DNA of 64,000 nt from Myxococcus hansupus (GTDB taxonomy: Bacteria; Myxococcota; Myxococcia; Myxococcales; Myxococcaceae). The stretch lies in contig NZ_CP012109.1 in the NCBI RefSeq assembly GCF_000280925.3, positions 5,166,501 through 5,230,500 of the forward strand. Reading direction: 5' to 3'. A model generated the notes under the pieces. The model was not told the DNA's origin. It ran no database searches and saw only the letters and a program-made list of their open reading frames with translations. Below, piece after piece: positions 15,727-31,337 of the stretch. The first letter of the stretch is position 1, and each line of letters opens with the position of its first letter. A program made the position numbers and the translations under genes.

Positions 15727-17256
15727 TCAGACCTTGTAGAGCAGGTCCATGTACTTCTTGAGCAAGTCACTCACCATGCCGCGGAAGGGCACGCTGGCCG
15801 CCATGCCGTAGACGGGCGCCATCGTCCCCTTCTCGCCCGGGTGGGCCTTCACGTGCTCCACCGCGTCGCGCAGGTCCACCAGGAACTGCTCGGCGACGCC
15901 CGGCTGCGTGTGGCGCAGCGTCACGCACAGGTGGACGGCGGACGGCTTGTGCAAGCCATTGAGATTCCACCCGTGCTCGCTCATCCGCTCCATGACCTTG
16001 AAGATGTCCAGGGACTCGGAGCCGAAGGCGATGACGAACAGCGGGTCCCCCAGCACGTGCAGCTCGGGGATGGCGCGGATGCCCTGCTTGATGGCGTCCG
16101 CCGTCTCCAGGATGCTCCGGGTGGCGTCCAGGTAGCCCTGCTCGCCCATGCTCACCAGCGCCGCCCAGGCGGACGCGATGAGCGCGCCGGGCCGGCTGCC
16201 GGAGAAGGTGGGCGAGAAGTAGATGCCGCCCGGCCAGTCCGTCGCCGTGAAGTACTGGAAGGAACGCAGCTCCGTGCCCCGGTACAACACCACCGACGAG
16301 CCCTTGGCCGCGTAACCGAACTTGTGCGTGTCCACGGACATGGACGTCACGCCGGGCAGACGGAAGTCGAAGGCCGGCACGTCGTAGTCCAGCTTCCGTG
16401 CGAAGGGCAGCACGAAGCCGCCCAGACACGCGTCGGTGTGGAAGCCGATGCGCTTCTTGCGGGCCAGGTCGGACAGCGCCTCGATGGGGTCGATGACGCC
16501 GTGGGGAAAGCCCGGCGCGGAGCCGATGAGCACGATGGTGTTGCGGTTGATGGCCTTGCGCATGGCGGCCACGTCCGCCCGGTAGTCCGGCCCCACGGGC
16601 ACCCGCACCATCTTGATGCCGAAGTAGTGCGCCGCCTTGTCGAAGGCGGGGTGCGCGCTGGCGGGCGCCACCATCTCCGGCCGGGTGATGCCCTTCGTCT
16701 CACGGGCCCAGTCCCGGTACGTCTTCATCGCGAGCATGATGCTCTCGGTGCCGCCGGACGACATGGCGCCGCAGATGTGATTCTCCTCCGGCTCGCCCGC
16801 GTTGGCGGCGTCCGCGCCGAGCATGCTCGCCGTCATCGCCACCACTTCCGCCTCGAACTTCGTGGCGCTGGGCCACAGGTCCGCGTGCAACGGATTGCTC
16901 TGCGAATGGAGCGCATACACGCGGTTGAGGAACGCGATGTGCTCCGAGTCGCCGTTGTACACGCCGCCCGACACGCGGCCTTCGCGCCAGCGGTACTCCT
17001 CCTGGGACTCCAGCGCTTGCAGCTCGCGCAGCACGTCCTCGCGTGAGCGGCCCGACGCCGGCAGCCTGTCATAGGACTGCATCTTCCCCCGGTAGGGCTT
17101 GAGGCCCCCCTCCAGCTCCGACAGGAGCGAGCCCGTCTCCTTGGAGAGCAGGTCCTTCACACCGGGAACGGCCTTGAGGTAGCGCTCGGCCGCGGAGAGC
17201 AGGCGCGGAGGAACGTGGTTCAGCAGGCGCAGCGACTTCAGGTCGGGAAGTGCCAT
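15727..17256 (-). CDS. PLP-dependent sphingosine-1-phosphate-lyase-like enzyme
   Basis: 509 residues from ATG 17256. It belongs to the group II PLP decarboxylase fold: [17 protein letters not shown] (cofactor phosphate region), [14 protein letters not shown] (Asp that contacts the PLP ring) and [13 protein letters not shown] with the Schiff-base Lys at residue 312. The N-terminal ~100 residues and the overall pattern are closer to eukaryotic-type sphingosine-1-phosphate lyase than to glutamate decarboxylase. That reaction splits a phosphorylated long-chain base into an aldehyde and phosphoethanolamine. Myxobacteria do contain sphingolipids, which makes such a role plausible. It lies 17 nt downstream of a FGGY kinase, probably in the same operon. 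There is no N-terminal membrane anchor. Confidence 0.82.
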   Translation of the reverse strand: MALPDLKSLRLLNHVPPRLLSAAERYLKAVPGVKDLLSKETGSLLSELEGGLKPYRGKMQSYDRLPASGRSREDVLRELQALESQEEYRWREGRVSGGVYNGDSEHIAFLNRVYALHSQSNPLHADLWPSATKFEAEVVAMTASMLGADAANAGEPEENHICGAMSSGGTESIMLAMKTYRDWARETKGITRPEMVAPASAHPAFDKAAHYFGIKMVRVPVGPDYRADVAAMRKAINRNTIVLIGSAPGFPHGVIDPIEALSDLARKKRIGFHTDACLGGFVLPFARKLDYDVPAFDFRLPGVTSMSVDTHKFGYAAKGSSVVLYRGTELRSFQYFTATDWPGGIYFSPTFSGSRPGALIASAWAALVSMGEQGYLDATRSILETADAIKQGIRAIPELHVLGDPLFVIAFGSESLDIFKVMERMSEHGWNLNGLHKPSAVHLCVTLRHTQPGVAEQFLVDLRDAVEHVKAHPGEKGTMAPVYGMAASVPFRGMVSDLLKKYMDLLYKV

Positions 17257-17273
17257 GGCGGGGGCCTCGGGGT

Positions 17274-18869
17274 TCAGGCGCTTCGCGCGCGGTTGAGCCG
17301 CGCGAAGATGGCCTTGTTGTGTTTGTAGAGATTGACGAATTCGCGAAACAGCTCGTCGTAGAGCGCCGCGTTGCGGGCATCCGGCTGGAACGTGCGGGCA
17401 ACGGGGACCAGCGAGGGAATCTCCTCCACCGTCAACCGCCCCAGCGCCACCGCGGCCTGGAAGGCGGCGCCACGCGCGTTGGCCAGCACCGGCTCGTCCA
17501 CCTGCTGCACCGCGCGGCCCAGCACGTCCGCGTGAATCTGACACCACAGCGCGGAGCGCGCGCCCCCGCCAATGATGCGCAGCGACGGCAGCTTCCGGCC
17601 CACGAACTGCTCCACGTAGGTGAAGAGCCAGCGCGAGTTGTAGGCCACGCCCTCCATCACCGCCCGGACCATGTGCGCCCGCGTCGTCTTCAGGGACTGG
17701 TTGAAGAAGCCCCCCCGCAGGAACTTGTCGTCCACCGGGCTGCGCTCGCCGTTGAGCCACGGCATGAAGATGAGCTGGTCGCTGCCCGCCGGAACGCTCC
17801 CGGCCTGCTGCTCCATCACCTGGTACAGGTCCGGCGAGTCACCGTCCGAGCTGGCCTGGGCGTCCCGGCCATAGAGGATGTTGTCCTTGAGGAACGTCAG
17901 GCAGATGCCCGCGGACTCCTGCTCGTTCGCCAGCAGGTAGCGCCCCGGCAGCGCGGACGGCAGGGACGCCATCTGGTGGAACAGGTCCGTCTTCTTGTAG
18001 GGCACGTGACAGCACAGCCAGGACGACGTGCCGACGCAGAGGTGGGGCTCGAAGTCCCCCACCGCGCCCGAACCCACGGCCGCGGCGAGGATGTCCGGCG
18101 CCCCCGTCACCACCTGCACGTCCTCACGCAGGCCCAGCTCACGCGCGGCCTCGGCGTGGAGCGGCCCCAGCACCGAGGAGGCCGGCACCAGGTCCGGGAG
18201 CTTCTCGCGCTCCAGGCCCGCCAGCTTCAACAGGCGGTCGTCGTAGACGATGCGGCCCAGCGTCCGGTTGTCCGTCACCCAGTGCAGGGTGATGGAGTCA
18301 TACGACGCGGCGAAGCGCCCGCTCAGCTTCAGGTTGAGCCAATCCTTCGGCTCCAGGAACTTGTACGTCCGGCGGTACACGTCCGGCCGCTCGCGCCGGA
18401 GGTACAGGATGTGGCCCACCGGGTCCTTGCCCGACAGGCTGGGAATCCCGCCCGACAGGCGAATCCACGTCAGCAGTTGGCGGGCCCCGTAACCTTCGAT
18501 GGAGGGAAAGCCATTCACCGCGCGCTTCACGTCCTGCGCGCCGCGCGAATCCATCCAGATGAGCGCCGGACAGACGGGCGTGCCCGAGGCGTCCACCGCG
18601 ACGGTGCCAGACCACTGGGAGCTGCAGTTGATGCCAATGACGTCCTCGGCGCGCACGGCGCCCGAGGCCAGCAGACGCCGCGTCGCCAGGACGATGGCGC
18701 GCCACCACGCCTCGGGTTGCTGTTCGGCGCCGCCGTCGGGGAGCAGGGACAGCTCCAGGGGCTCCACGTCACCGCCCAGAATCCGTCCTCTCAGCGTGAC
18801 CGCCGCCACCTTGACGGCCGACGTGCCAAGGTCGATGGCCAGGATGGACTGCGCACCTGCTTGGGACAC
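17274..18869 (-). CDS. FGGY-family carbohydrate kinase (xylulokinase-like)
   Basis: 531 residues from GTG 18869, chosen because GGAGGGAA precedes it by a few bases and the sequence then runs straight into the first strand; ATG 18890 is the alternative. Key regions are [16 protein letters not shown] (phosphate 1 loop), [27 protein letters not shown] and [15 protein letters not shown] with [20 protein letters not shown] (adenosine-binding region of the second domain). FGGY enzymes phosphorylate ketoses, polyols or erythritol-type sugars with ATP. It is the first gene of a pair with the sphingosine-phosphate-lyase-like gene. A role with sugar versus another polyol cannot be told from sequence. 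Confidence 0.85.
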   Translation of the reverse strand: MSQAGAQSILAIDLGTSAVKVAAVTLRGRILGGDVEPLELSLLPDGGAEQQPEAWWRAIVLATRRLLASGAVRAEDVIGINCSSQWSGTVAVDASGTPVCPALIWMDSRGAQDVKRAVNGFPSIEGYGARQLLTWIRLSGGIPSLSGKDPVGHILYLRRERPDVYRRTYKFLEPKDWLNLKLSGRFAASYDSITLHWVTDNRTLGRIVYDDRLLKLAGLEREKLPDLVPASSVLGPLHAEAARELGLREDVQVVTGAPDILAAAVGSGAVGDFEPHLCVGTSSWLCCHVPYKKTDLFHQMASLPSALPGRYLLANEQESAGICLTFLKDNILYGRDAQASSDGDSPDLYQVMEQQAGSVPAGSDQLIFMPWLNGERSPVDDKFLRGGFFNQSLKTTRAHMVRAVMEGVAYNSRWLFTYVEQFVGRKLPSLRIIGGGARSALWCQIHADVLGRAVQQVDEPVLANARGAAFQAAVALGRLTVEEIPSLVPVARTFQPDARNAALYDELFREFVNLYKHNKAIFARLNRARSA

Positions 18870-19135
18870 TCTTCCCTCCGTGTCAGGCATGGATTGGCCA
18901 GGCGAGCGGCCGAATCTAGGAAACGAACCCGCGCAGCCTGCCACCCTCAAGTCGAAGTTCGTCGTTTTTCTGAAAGCCCGGGGGCCGTGAAGCCTCGTCC
19001 GCCCCCTGGGCATGGCGGCGAACCGTTCCTCCCGCGAGTACCTCCCGCGTGTCACGCACTTCTTACTTTTGCGCGAGGCCCCTCCCGCGCTCGCGCGGGC
19101 AGCCGACTGGAACCACGGGGCCCAGGGGACACACC

Positions 19136-19699
19136 ATGGCCGAAGTACAGCAGCCCTTCCTCACGGACATCACGGAGATTCGCCGCCGGGCCCGGGAGCA
19201 CCTCGAAGAGGGCGCCATCACCGAGGACTACGAGGGTGACGTCAACGCCACCGTCAAGCTGCTCAACGACGCGCTCGCCACGGAAATCGTCTGCGTGCTG
19301 CGCTACACCTACCACTACGTCGCCGCGGTCGGCCTCCAGAGCGAGGCCGTGAAGGAGGAGTTCGGGGCGCATGCCCGCGAGGAGCAGGAGCACGCGCTTC
19401 GAATCGCCGAGCGCATCAACCAGCTCGGCGGCAAACCGGACTTCAACCCCGAGGGCCTCCTGTCCCGCAGCGCCAGCCAGTACGCCGAAGGGGTGAATCT
19501 GGTGGACATGATCAAGGAGAACCTCATCGCCGAGCGCATCGCCATCCAGACGTACCAGGAGATGGTGCGCTACTTCGCCAACCACGACCCGACGACGCGC
19601 CGGATGATGGAAGACATCCTCGCCAAGGAGGAGGAGCACGCCAACGACATGCATGACCTGCTCGTCGCGCACCAGGGCAAGCCGCCCCTGAGAAGCTGA
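19136..19699 (+). CDS. Ferritin-like (bacterioferritin/Dps-type) protein
   Basis: 187 residues from ATG 19136, divergent from the sugar kinase; the 266-bp gap between the two genes holds both promoters. It is a four-helix bundle with paired carboxylate/His motifs: LNDALATEIVCVLRYTYHYV (helix A Glu), AHAREEQEHALRIAERINQL (helix B E..EH), and LIAERIAIQTYQEMV with LAKEEEHANDMHDLL (helices C and D). These make a di-iron site. It lacks the Met haem ligand pattern of classical bacterioferritin. Likely roles are iron storage or peroxide detoxification in the cytoplasm. Confidence 0.85.
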   Translation: MAEVQQPFLTDITEIRRRAREHLEEGAITEDYEGDVNATVKLLNDALATEIVCVLRYTYHYVAAVGLQSEAVKEEFGAHAREEQEHALRIAERINQLGGKPDFNPEGLLSRSASQYAEGVNLVDMIKENLIAERIAIQTYQEMVRYFANHDPTTRRMMEDILAKEEEHANDMHDLLVAHQGKPPLRS

Positions 19700-19769
19700 G
19701 CCGCGCCGCGTCCTGGCCGCCCCGCGCACGCCCGGTGTATGGTGATGCGCGACGCGACCGGGGGGTGGC

Positions 19770-21272
19770 ATGCGAAGGCTCTTCACCAGCGCGAGCGGAC
19801 TGTACGCGAAGCACCCGGTGGCCCTGGGCGTCACCGCGGTGTTTGGCTTGAGCCTGCTCCTCCGGTGGCTCTACCTTCAGGCCGCCCCCGACAGGACCTG
19901 GCCCTTCTCCATCTTCTTCTACGGAGACGCGCGCTTCTTCCACGCCTACGCGGCCGACCTCGCGCGAGGCCATGAGGGCCCCGCCGCCCTCCCATACCAC
20001 CCGCCCCTCTTCCCCTGGCTGCTCGGGATGCTCTACCGCGTGCTCGGCACGCCGCAGGGCAGCGCCTATCCCTACAAGCTCGCGCTCGCGGGCCTCAACG
20101 CGGCCACGGTGGCCTTCACCTGGTGGTGGTGGCGCAAGGTGCTGGGCACCGGCTGGAGCCTCCTGGGCGCGGCCCTCTTCGCGGGCAGCTTCGGCTGGCT
20201 GGTGCTGTCCACCACGTACAGCAACGAGGTCCTCTACGCGCTCTTCCTGTCGGCCACCTGCGCGCTGATGCTCCATCACCGCGCCAGGCCCTCGTGGCCG
20301 GGCGCGGTGCTCCTGGGCGCCGTCATGGGACTGGGCGCGCTCACCCGCGCCGAGCACCTCTACCTCTGGCCCTTCCTCCTCGCCTGGGCGTGGCTCCAAC
20401 GCGGCGGAGCACCGGTGCGGACGCTGGCCCCACGCTGGGCCTTGGCGATGCTGGTGACCGCCCTGGTGCTGGCCCCCTGGGCGGTGCACAACGCGCGCGT
20501 GCTGCGCGAGCTCAACGCCCGGACGCCGCACCTGGAGCCCCTCCCCGTGCTGGCCCCCATCACCGTCTATGGGCCCATCAACTTCGCCATGGCCAACCAC
20601 GCCAAGGCCACGGGCGGCTTCACCCCCGACAGCGTCAATCAGGCGGGACAAGAGGGCTTCCTCGACGTGGCCAACCCCGCCCAGCGGCACCTCCTGCTGC
20701 ATGGGTACGCGGAGGGACTCGCCTGGATGGGAGCCCACCCGCTGGACGCGGCGCGGCTGTGGTGGGCCAAGCTGGACCGCTGGCTGGACGGCTTCCAGTT
20801 GGGTTGGGGCACCACCAACCGGCCCTCGGGCCTGAGCGGCGCGCGCGCCCCCGTGGATGTCTTCGTCCCGGAAGGCGCCTGGCTGAAGTGGCCGCTCACG
20901 CTGCTGCTGCTCGCGGGCGCGGCGCTCTCCCTGCGCTCCGCGTGGCGGGACTGCGCCCTCTTCACCGCCGTGCTGCTGCACCGCGCGCTCATCACCGTCG
21001 CCTTCTTCGGCTACACCCGCGGACTGCTCGCCATCTTCCCGGTGCTCATTCCCCTGCTGCTGCTCCCCTTCGTCGCGCTCACCGCCCGGGCCCCCCAACG
21101 CGCCTGGACCCGGCGGCTGCCCGCGGTCGCCACGGCCTTGCTCCTGCTGCTGTGGGTGGAGGCCGGCGTGCTCGCGCTCTCCGCGCCCCGCCGCTTCATG
21201 GCCAGCGGGAGCACCGACCGCGCCAGCGGCAAACTCATCCAAGACGATTGGGTGCGCATCTGGCCTCACTGA
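19770..21272 (+). CDS. GT-C glycosyltransferase, family 39-like membrane protein
   Basis: 500 residues. An N-terminal transmembrane helix is followed by a luminal/periplasmic loop with YGDARFFHAYAADLARG and YHPPLFPWLLGMLYR, the pattern of PMT/ArnT-type glycosyltransferases that use polyprenyl-phosphate sugars (the acidic residue in GDARFF would be catalytic). About ten further hydrophobic segments follow (for example LLLLAGAALSL, FPVLIPLLLLPFVAL). It is an inner-membrane protein transferring a sugar to a protein or lipid acceptor. It stands alone, 70 nt after the ferritin-like gene, so the acceptor is unknown. Confidence 0.8.
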   Translation: MRRLFTSASGLYAKHPVALGVTAVFGLSLLLRWLYLQAAPDRTWPFSIFFYGDARFFHAYAADLARGHEGPAALPYHPPLFPWLLGMLYRVLGTPQGSAYPYKLALAGLNAATVAFTWWWWRKVLGTGWSLLGAALFAGSFGWLVLSTTYSNEVLYALFLSATCALMLHHRARPSWPGAVLLGAVMGLGALTRAEHLYLWPFLLAWAWLQRGGAPVRTLAPRWALAMLVTALVLAPWAVHNARVLRELNARTPHLEPLPVLAPITVYGPINFAMANHAKATGGFTPDSVNQAGQEGFLDVANPAQRHLLLHGYAEGLAWMGAHPLDAARLWWAKLDRWLDGFQLGWGTTNRPSGLSGARAPVDVFVPEGAWLKWPLTLLLLAGAALSLRSAWRDCALFTAVLLHRALITVAFFGYTRGLLAIFPVLIPLLLLPFVALTARAPQRAWTRRLPAVATALLLLLWVEAGVLALSAPRRFMASGSTDRASGKLIQDDWVRIWPH

Positions 21273-21521
21273 GACCGGCGACTCCCAATGGAAAACTTCA
21301 TCCCGGCAACATGACGCAAGGCCCCGCGGACGATTGGCATTCCAACTTCACCTTCAGTGAACACTGCGAGTGCTTGTTATTCTTGGGCTTCGTTCTCCAG
21401 GAGTAAGTTAAGGAATGCCGCGTATTCAGGTTTGTTGTGGCACCCGGTATTTGCGTTTCCGAGCTCCGAACAGGAGCCACCGTGGAGGCACGTCCTCCGC
21501 GGGTCCGCAGAGGAGAAACGC

Positions 21522-25094
<3,573 letters not shown>

Positions 25095-25121
25095 GGCCGT
25101 GACGAAGGCTTGATTCACCCA

Positions 25122-25158
25122 GGGCTCCCGGGAAGTGTACCGGGAGCCCTTCGTTTTT
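25122..25158 (+). terminator. Rho-independent terminator
   Basis: GGGCTCCCGG and CCGGGAGCCC form a perfect 10-bp stem with an 8-nt loop, followed by TTCGTTTTT. It sits 28 nt past the metalloprotease stop and before the end of the convergent AI-2E gene. It is the clearest intrinsic terminator in the window. Confidence 0.9.
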
Positions 25159-25175
25159 CCCGGCGGCCCCTGGCC

Positions 25176-26354
25176 TCAGTGCGACTCGGGTGGCTCCTCT
25201 CGGGTCGGCTCGGAATGCCGCCGGGCCGCCATGGGGCCGGCGAAGAGCAGCCCCTCCTCCACCGCGCCGCGGCCCGGCTCGCGCCGCTGGGCCTCCTGCC
25301 GGTGAGACCGCGCCCAGGCCTCCCGGCGCAGCGCGAGCACCTCCTGCACCAGCACCTGCGCCGCCGCCGCCAGGGGCACCGCCAGCACCACGCCCCGCAG
25401 GCCCGCCAGCGCGCCGCCGCAGAGCACCACGATGGAGATGAGCAGCGGGTTCATCCGGATGGCCCGGCGCTGAATCATGGGGCCCAGCACATTGGATTCA
25501 AGCTGCTGGTAGACGATGAACACCGCCACCGCGATGAGCGCGTCCTTGAGGCCCACCGCCGCCAGTGTGACGACGCCCACCAACACGGCGCTGACGATGC
25601 TGCCCAGGAAGGGAATGACGCCCAACATCATCACCACCAGGCCCAGCGGCAGGAAGTACGGCACCCCCTGGATGAGCGCCATGGTGGCCGCCACCGTTCC
25701 GCCAATGGTCATCACCAGCAACGTCCCCGCCAGGTAGTTGGCCACCGCCTTGCGCATCCGCGACACCAGCAGCCGGACGCGCGGCTGACGGCGCGGCGAC
25801 ACCCACTGGAGGATGCTCTCGTAGAGGTCCTCTCCGAAGAGCAGGCTGAACACCGTGAGCACCACCACGGTGATGCCGCCCGCCACCAGCCCCAGCGTGG
25901 AGGACAGGACGTTGATGAGGCGCCCCGCCAGGTCCGAGGGCTCGAAGCGGATGAGGTCCTCCGTGTGGACCTGCATGCCGTAGCGCGCGCTCAGCTCCTG
26001 CACCCGAGGGGACTCCGCGAGCCGTTCGAGCGTGGCCGGCATCGTCTGGACCAGCACCTGGAGCTGCTTGACGAGCATGGGCACCAACGTGCCCACCAGG
26101 ACGCCCATCGTGCCCAGCAGCAAGAGCGCCACCACCGCCACGCCCAGACCGCGCGGCAATCCCCACCGCGTCAACCGGCGCACCAGGGGGCTCAAGGCGA
26201 TGGAGAGCAGCAGCACCACCGCCAGCAACGTGAGCACCGGATACAGCGCCCGGAGCACGGTCCAGCACAACACCAGGAGCAGGACCTGGAGCCCGACGAC
26301 CCAAACTGTGCGCGGCGGCACATAGACGGGAAGCTGCCGACGAGGTGCCTTCAT
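25176..26354 (-). CDS. AI-2E family transporter
   Basis: 392 residues. Seven or eight hydrophobic segments are arranged as in PF01594: two N-terminal helices (VVGLQVLLLVLCWTVLRALY), LLLLGTMGVLVGTLVPMLV, a large periplasmic-type helical insert (about 95-190), then GLVAGGITVVVLTVFSLLFG, a loop, and the conserved core VMMLGVIPFLGSIVSAVLVG and VYQQLESNVLGPMI. Family members are inner-membrane exporters or Na+/H+-linked permeases; only some move autoinducer-2. The C terminus is a charged tail. It is a single-gene unit converging on the protease gene. Confidence 0.88.
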   Translation of the reverse strand: MKAPRRQLPVYVPPRTVWVVGLQVLLLVLCWTVLRALYPVLTLLAVVLLLSIALSPLVRRLTRWGLPRGLGVAVVALLLLGTMGVLVGTLVPMLVKQLQVLVQTMPATLERLAESPRVQELSARYGMQVHTEDLIRFEPSDLAGRLINVLSSTLGLVAGGITVVVLTVFSLLFGEDLYESILQWVSPRRQPRVRLLVSRMRKAVANYLAGTLLVMTIGGTVAATMALIQGVPYFLPLGLVVMMLGVIPFLGSIVSAVLVGVVTLAAVGLKDALIAVAVFIVYQQLESNVLGPMIQRRAIRMNPLLISIVVLCGGALAGLRGVVLAVPLAAAAQVLVQEVLALRREAWARSHRQEAQRREPGRGAVEEGLLFAGPMAARRHSEPTREEPPESH

Positions 26355-26657
26355 GCCTCACAAGGTAGGCGGAGGTTGCACGGGCGCCAGGCAGCCCATG
26401 TCGCACACCGGTGCCACCTGACAACAGGCGGCTTGAAGTTCAAGGGGTTGGCGGCCCCGAGGAGAGCAGGCGAGCGACCGAGCGTCTGCCATTGCGCCTG
26501 GACCCGGAGCAGCCCGCACGGCGCCCGAAGACAACTCATGCCATGGGGGCGAGCGTGCCCCACCCTTGAGTGCGAGGCGATGCGCGCGCAACCTGCGCGC
26601 GCCCTGTCCGATAATCTTCAGACCCACGCCAGGACTCGGAGTGTGGAGGGTGACGCG
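26355..26657. other. 303-bp intergenic region
   Basis: This lies between the divergent AI-2E gene and the small hypothetical gene. It should hold both promoters, but no convincing consensus was seen. The last 11 bases before 26658 are the ribosome-binding region of the small gene, shared with 12381-12391. Confidence 0.45.
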
Positions 26658-26990
26658 ATGTGGATTGAAGCCATCGTCATGCCCCGGCAGAGCGCTGAGG
26701 AGCCTCAGCCCCTGCCTCGCCGCAAGCGCGGCGCCGCCGCGGTCCGGCTGACACCGCCGGACCGGCGGTCCGCGTACGAACGCGCCCTGGAAGAAGGACG
26801 CCGGTTCCGTGACGCGGTGCTGGCCTTCTTGAAGGCCCACCACCTCATGGACGCCGTGCGGTGGATCAGCGATCCGGGGACGATTCCCCTCGTCACGCTC
26901 CAGTGCACCCGCCTTGTCCTGGAGCGGCTTCGGCAGGCCCCCGAGTTCGAGGCCGGCCTGTCCATGAGCTTCGAAGTGCCCGCCACTTGA
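26658..26990 (+). CDS. Small hypothetical protein (MWIEAIVMPRQ)
   Basis: 110 residues from ATG 26658 with GGAGGG at about 8-nt spacing; the much longer in-frame ORF upstream is an antisense shadow of the AI-2E gene. The N-terminal ~25 residues are followed by a basic stretch (RRKRG) and then a helical, mostly hydrophobic/charged C-terminal part (LTPPDRRSAYERALEEGRRF; HHLMDAVRWISDPG; LVTLQCTRLVLERLR). No signal peptide or known motif is evident. Its ribosome-binding site and first two codons recur at 12381-12397. It is convergent with the NHL-propeller gene, 28 nt away. The function is unknown. Confidence 0.6.
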   Translation: MWIEAIVMPRQSAEEPQPLPRRKRGAAAVRLTPPDRRSAYERALEEGRRFRDAVLAFLKAHHLMDAVRWISDPGTIPLVTLQCTRLVLERLRQAPEFEAGLSMSFEVPAT

Positions 26991-27018
26991 AAGTCGGGGC
27001 GCCTTCACGCCCCGCCGT

Positions 27019-28679
27019 TCAAGGCACGGGGACGAAGCGGTAGAGCGCGCTCTCGATGTCGGACGTCATGTAGACGGTCCCCGAGGCGCCCACGGCGACG
27101 CCCGTGGGCAGGTAACCGGGTGGGAACCCCGCGCTCTCGGGGACACCGATGCGCAGTCCCTTGGCAATCACCGACAGCCGCCCCGTGTCCGGCTCGATGC
27201 GCACCAGCCGCTTGCGGCCCACCTCCGCGACCACCAGTCCGCCATCCGGGTGACGCGCGATGCCCTCGGGCGCCTTGAGGCCCGAAGCCACCGTGCGCCG
27301 GGCACCATCCGACAGGCGCACCCGCGTTACCTTCCCCGAACGGACCTCCGTGACGAAGACGGCCGGCTCGGCCGCGCCCGTGTCGGCCGCGAGGCCCACG
27401 GGACCGCCCAGCCCCTCCACGAGCACCGTGCTCACCGCGGGCTCGGAAGCGCTGATTCGGACCAGCTTGCCCGTGCCGGACTCCGCCACGAGCAGCGTGC
27501 CGTCATCCAGTTCGAGCGCGGCCTGCGCGCCATTCGTCTGGGGGACCGTCCGCACCAGCGCCCCGGTGGCCCGGTCCAGCACCTGGATGCTGCTCATGCC
27601 GCCCAGGTAGGCCGTGCTCGCCACCACGTGCTTCGCGTTCACACTGACGTTCATCGGGAAGTTGGTCGGCGTCGACAGGACACGCGCCGTCTGCTTCACC
27701 TTGCCGTCGCGCCCGCCCACCTGACGCAGGGCATACACGTCCGCGAGGTACACCTGCTCATCGGGGTCATCCGGCGCGACGGCGATGCCGGAGGGCACGG
27801 CCAGGCGCGATTCGACGAGGAGCCGGACCGAGCCGTCCGCGGGGTTGACCACGCGGATGTCGTTGTCGACCATGTTGGACACGTACACCTGGTCATCCGG
27901 GCCCACCGCCAGGTTGTCGATGCCAGTGGGCAGCTTCGCGACGAGTTCCTTCGTCCCGGAGGGGAGCCGGACGCGAACCAGCTCACCGCGCGCCGAGTCG
28001 ACGACGTAGAGGTGCTCCCGGCGCGCATCGAAGTTGACCGCGACCGGAATCACGAAGCCATCCGCCACGGGCTCGATGACGCCCGTGGCCACGTCCACGC
28101 GCGCGACCTGTCCCTTGAGCAGGAGTGGCCCGTAGAGCCGGTCATCCGGACCGAACTCGAAGCCATTGAGGAAGCCAGGATCGGCGAGGACCTTCCGGGG
28201 CGGCTTCTTCCCGTCCGGGTCGACCTCCCACAGCGCGTCATCACCGCGCCCGAGCTGCGTCACGTAGAACCGGCCGTCGCCGCGAAACGCCAGCGAGTTG
28301 AGGCCCGGCAGGTTCTTGGCGATGACGCGCGTCTTGCCGTCTGGCGTGCGCCGCATCAACTGGCCGGTGAAGAAGCCCGTCCAGTAGATGGAGCCGTCAG
28401 GCCCCAGCGCCACGTCATCCGCGCCGCCCAGGGGTGGCCCCACCAGGGTGCTCACCGCGCCCGTGCTCAGATTGACGGAGTGGACCGACTGCCCCAGCAG
28501 GTTGCTGGCCAGCAGGTTCCCCTTGCCGTCGACAGCGAGCCCGTGAACGCCCTGGAAGTGCGAACCCGCCACCACCACCTCCTGGCGATAGGCCCTGGGC
28601 GGTGCGGCCAGGGCGTGGCATCCCACCAACGCCAGACAGACGGCCAGGGACCTCGACAGGAATCGAACGTGCGTGGCGG

Positions 28680-28683
<4 letters not shown>
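27019..28683 (-). CDS. Secreted NHL/SMP-30-like beta-propeller protein
   Basis: 554 residues. The N terminus is a signal peptide ([20 protein letters not shown]) that includes a possible lipobox (LVGC). The rest is a run of ~40-residue beta-propeller blades with repeated G(V/L)[27 protein letters not shown] and [15 protein letters not shown] patterns, as in SMP-30/gluconolactonase or Vgb-type propellers. It starts within the ATGA overlap with the monooxygenase gene, so both are made together. It may bind or hydrolyse the lactone/ester made by the Baeyer-Villiger enzyme, or act as a periplasmic binding scaffold; both ideas are inference. Confidence 0.78.
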
Positions 28684-30470
<1,787 letters not shown>

Positions 30471-30517
30471 TCGCACACATCCTTTCGAGATGAAGCCACG
30501 CAAGATGTACACAGCCG

Positions 30518-30560
30518 TTTACTTCTATAGACATAGCTCAACCAGAAATGTAAGTAAACC
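30518..30560. promoter_or_regulatory. Inverted repeat in the TetR/BVMO divergent promoter region
   Basis: GTTTACTT (30518-30525) and AAGTAAAC (30553-30560) are perfect inverted octamers with centres 35 bp apart. They lie in the 92-bp gap between the divergent monooxygenase and TetR genes, in a locally A/T-rich segment. The symmetric placement suits binding by the adjacent TetR protein, perhaps as two half-sites or two dimers controlling both promoters. Confidence 0.55.
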
Positions 30561-30562
30561 CT

Positions 30563-31150
30563 GTGACCTCCTCGCGACCGTCCTCTTCAAAGCCAGTCGT
30601 GCGCCAGCGGGACGCCGAGCGCACCCGGGCGGCGCTCATGAGCGCCGCCCGCACCCTCTTCTCCACGCAGGGCTTCTCCGGCACGGGCGTGCGGGAGATC
30701 GCGACGCTCGCGGGGGTGAACTCCTCGCTCGTCACCCGCTACTTCGGCTCGAAGCACGGGCTCTATCGGGAGACGCTGGCACAGGTGCTCGACATCACGC
30801 CGCTGCTCCAGATTGACAGGCGGCACTTCGGGAAGACGGTGGTGTCCCTCTTCCTGGGGGCGCACGACGCGCCGGGGCCGCTGGCGATGCTCATTCTTTC
30901 CGCCGCCGACCCGGAGGCCTACGCGACCAGCGTCGAGATGCTCCAGACGAAGGTCATCGTGCCGCTGGCCCGCTGGCTGGGACCTCCCGACGGCGCGGCG
31001 CGCGCGGCGCGGCTCAACATCCTCTGGAGTGGCCTGCTCGTGAGCTGGAGGCTGCTGCCGCTTCAACAGCTCGCGGAGGTCCGGGACACGTCCACCCATC
31101 GCTGGCTGGAGGCGGAAATCCAGGCCATCGTCGATGAAGGCGAGGGCTGA
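30563..31150 (+). CDS. TetR-family transcriptional regulator
   Basis: 195 residues from GTG 30563. The N-terminal helix-turn-helix is canonical: RAALMSAARTLFSTQGFSGT, GVREIATLAGVNSSLVTRYF, GSKHGLYRETL (about residues 22-70). The remaining ~125 residues are the helical ligand-binding/dimer domain. It is divergent from the monooxygenase-propeller operon and probably represses it until the ketone substrate or a related ligand is bound. The inverted octamers overlapping its own 5' region suggest autoregulation. Confidence 0.88.
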   Translation: MTSSRPSSSKPVVRQRDAERTRAALMSAARTLFSTQGFSGTGVREIATLAGVNSSLVTRYFGSKHGLYRETLAQVLDITPLLQIDRRHFGKTVVSLFLGAHDAPGPLAMLILSAADPEAYATSVEMLQTKVIVPLARWLGPPDGAARAARLNILWSGLLVSWRLLPLQQLAEVRDTSTHRWLEAEIQAIVDEGEG

Positions 31151-31337
31151 ATCCCAGGCCGATGTTCGTCACCAGCGGGGCGCAAGAGAGTCGCTGACAT
31201 GGAGCGGTGGGTCGGACCCATCTGTTCGCCAGTTCAAATCCTTCGCCCAGGCACGGTGCCCCGAGCGGCGGCGCTCAGTCCATTCACAGTAGGATGGCAG
31301 CGCTGTTGCCTTGGACCCTGCTTGCGGAGGCGGACTC

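Noticed and set aside
21438..21454. TGGCAC ... TTGC resembling a sigma-54 promoter upstream of the metalloprotease gene
   Set aside because: The GG and GC elements are 12 nt apart instead of the required 10, so it does not fit the -24/-12 spacing.
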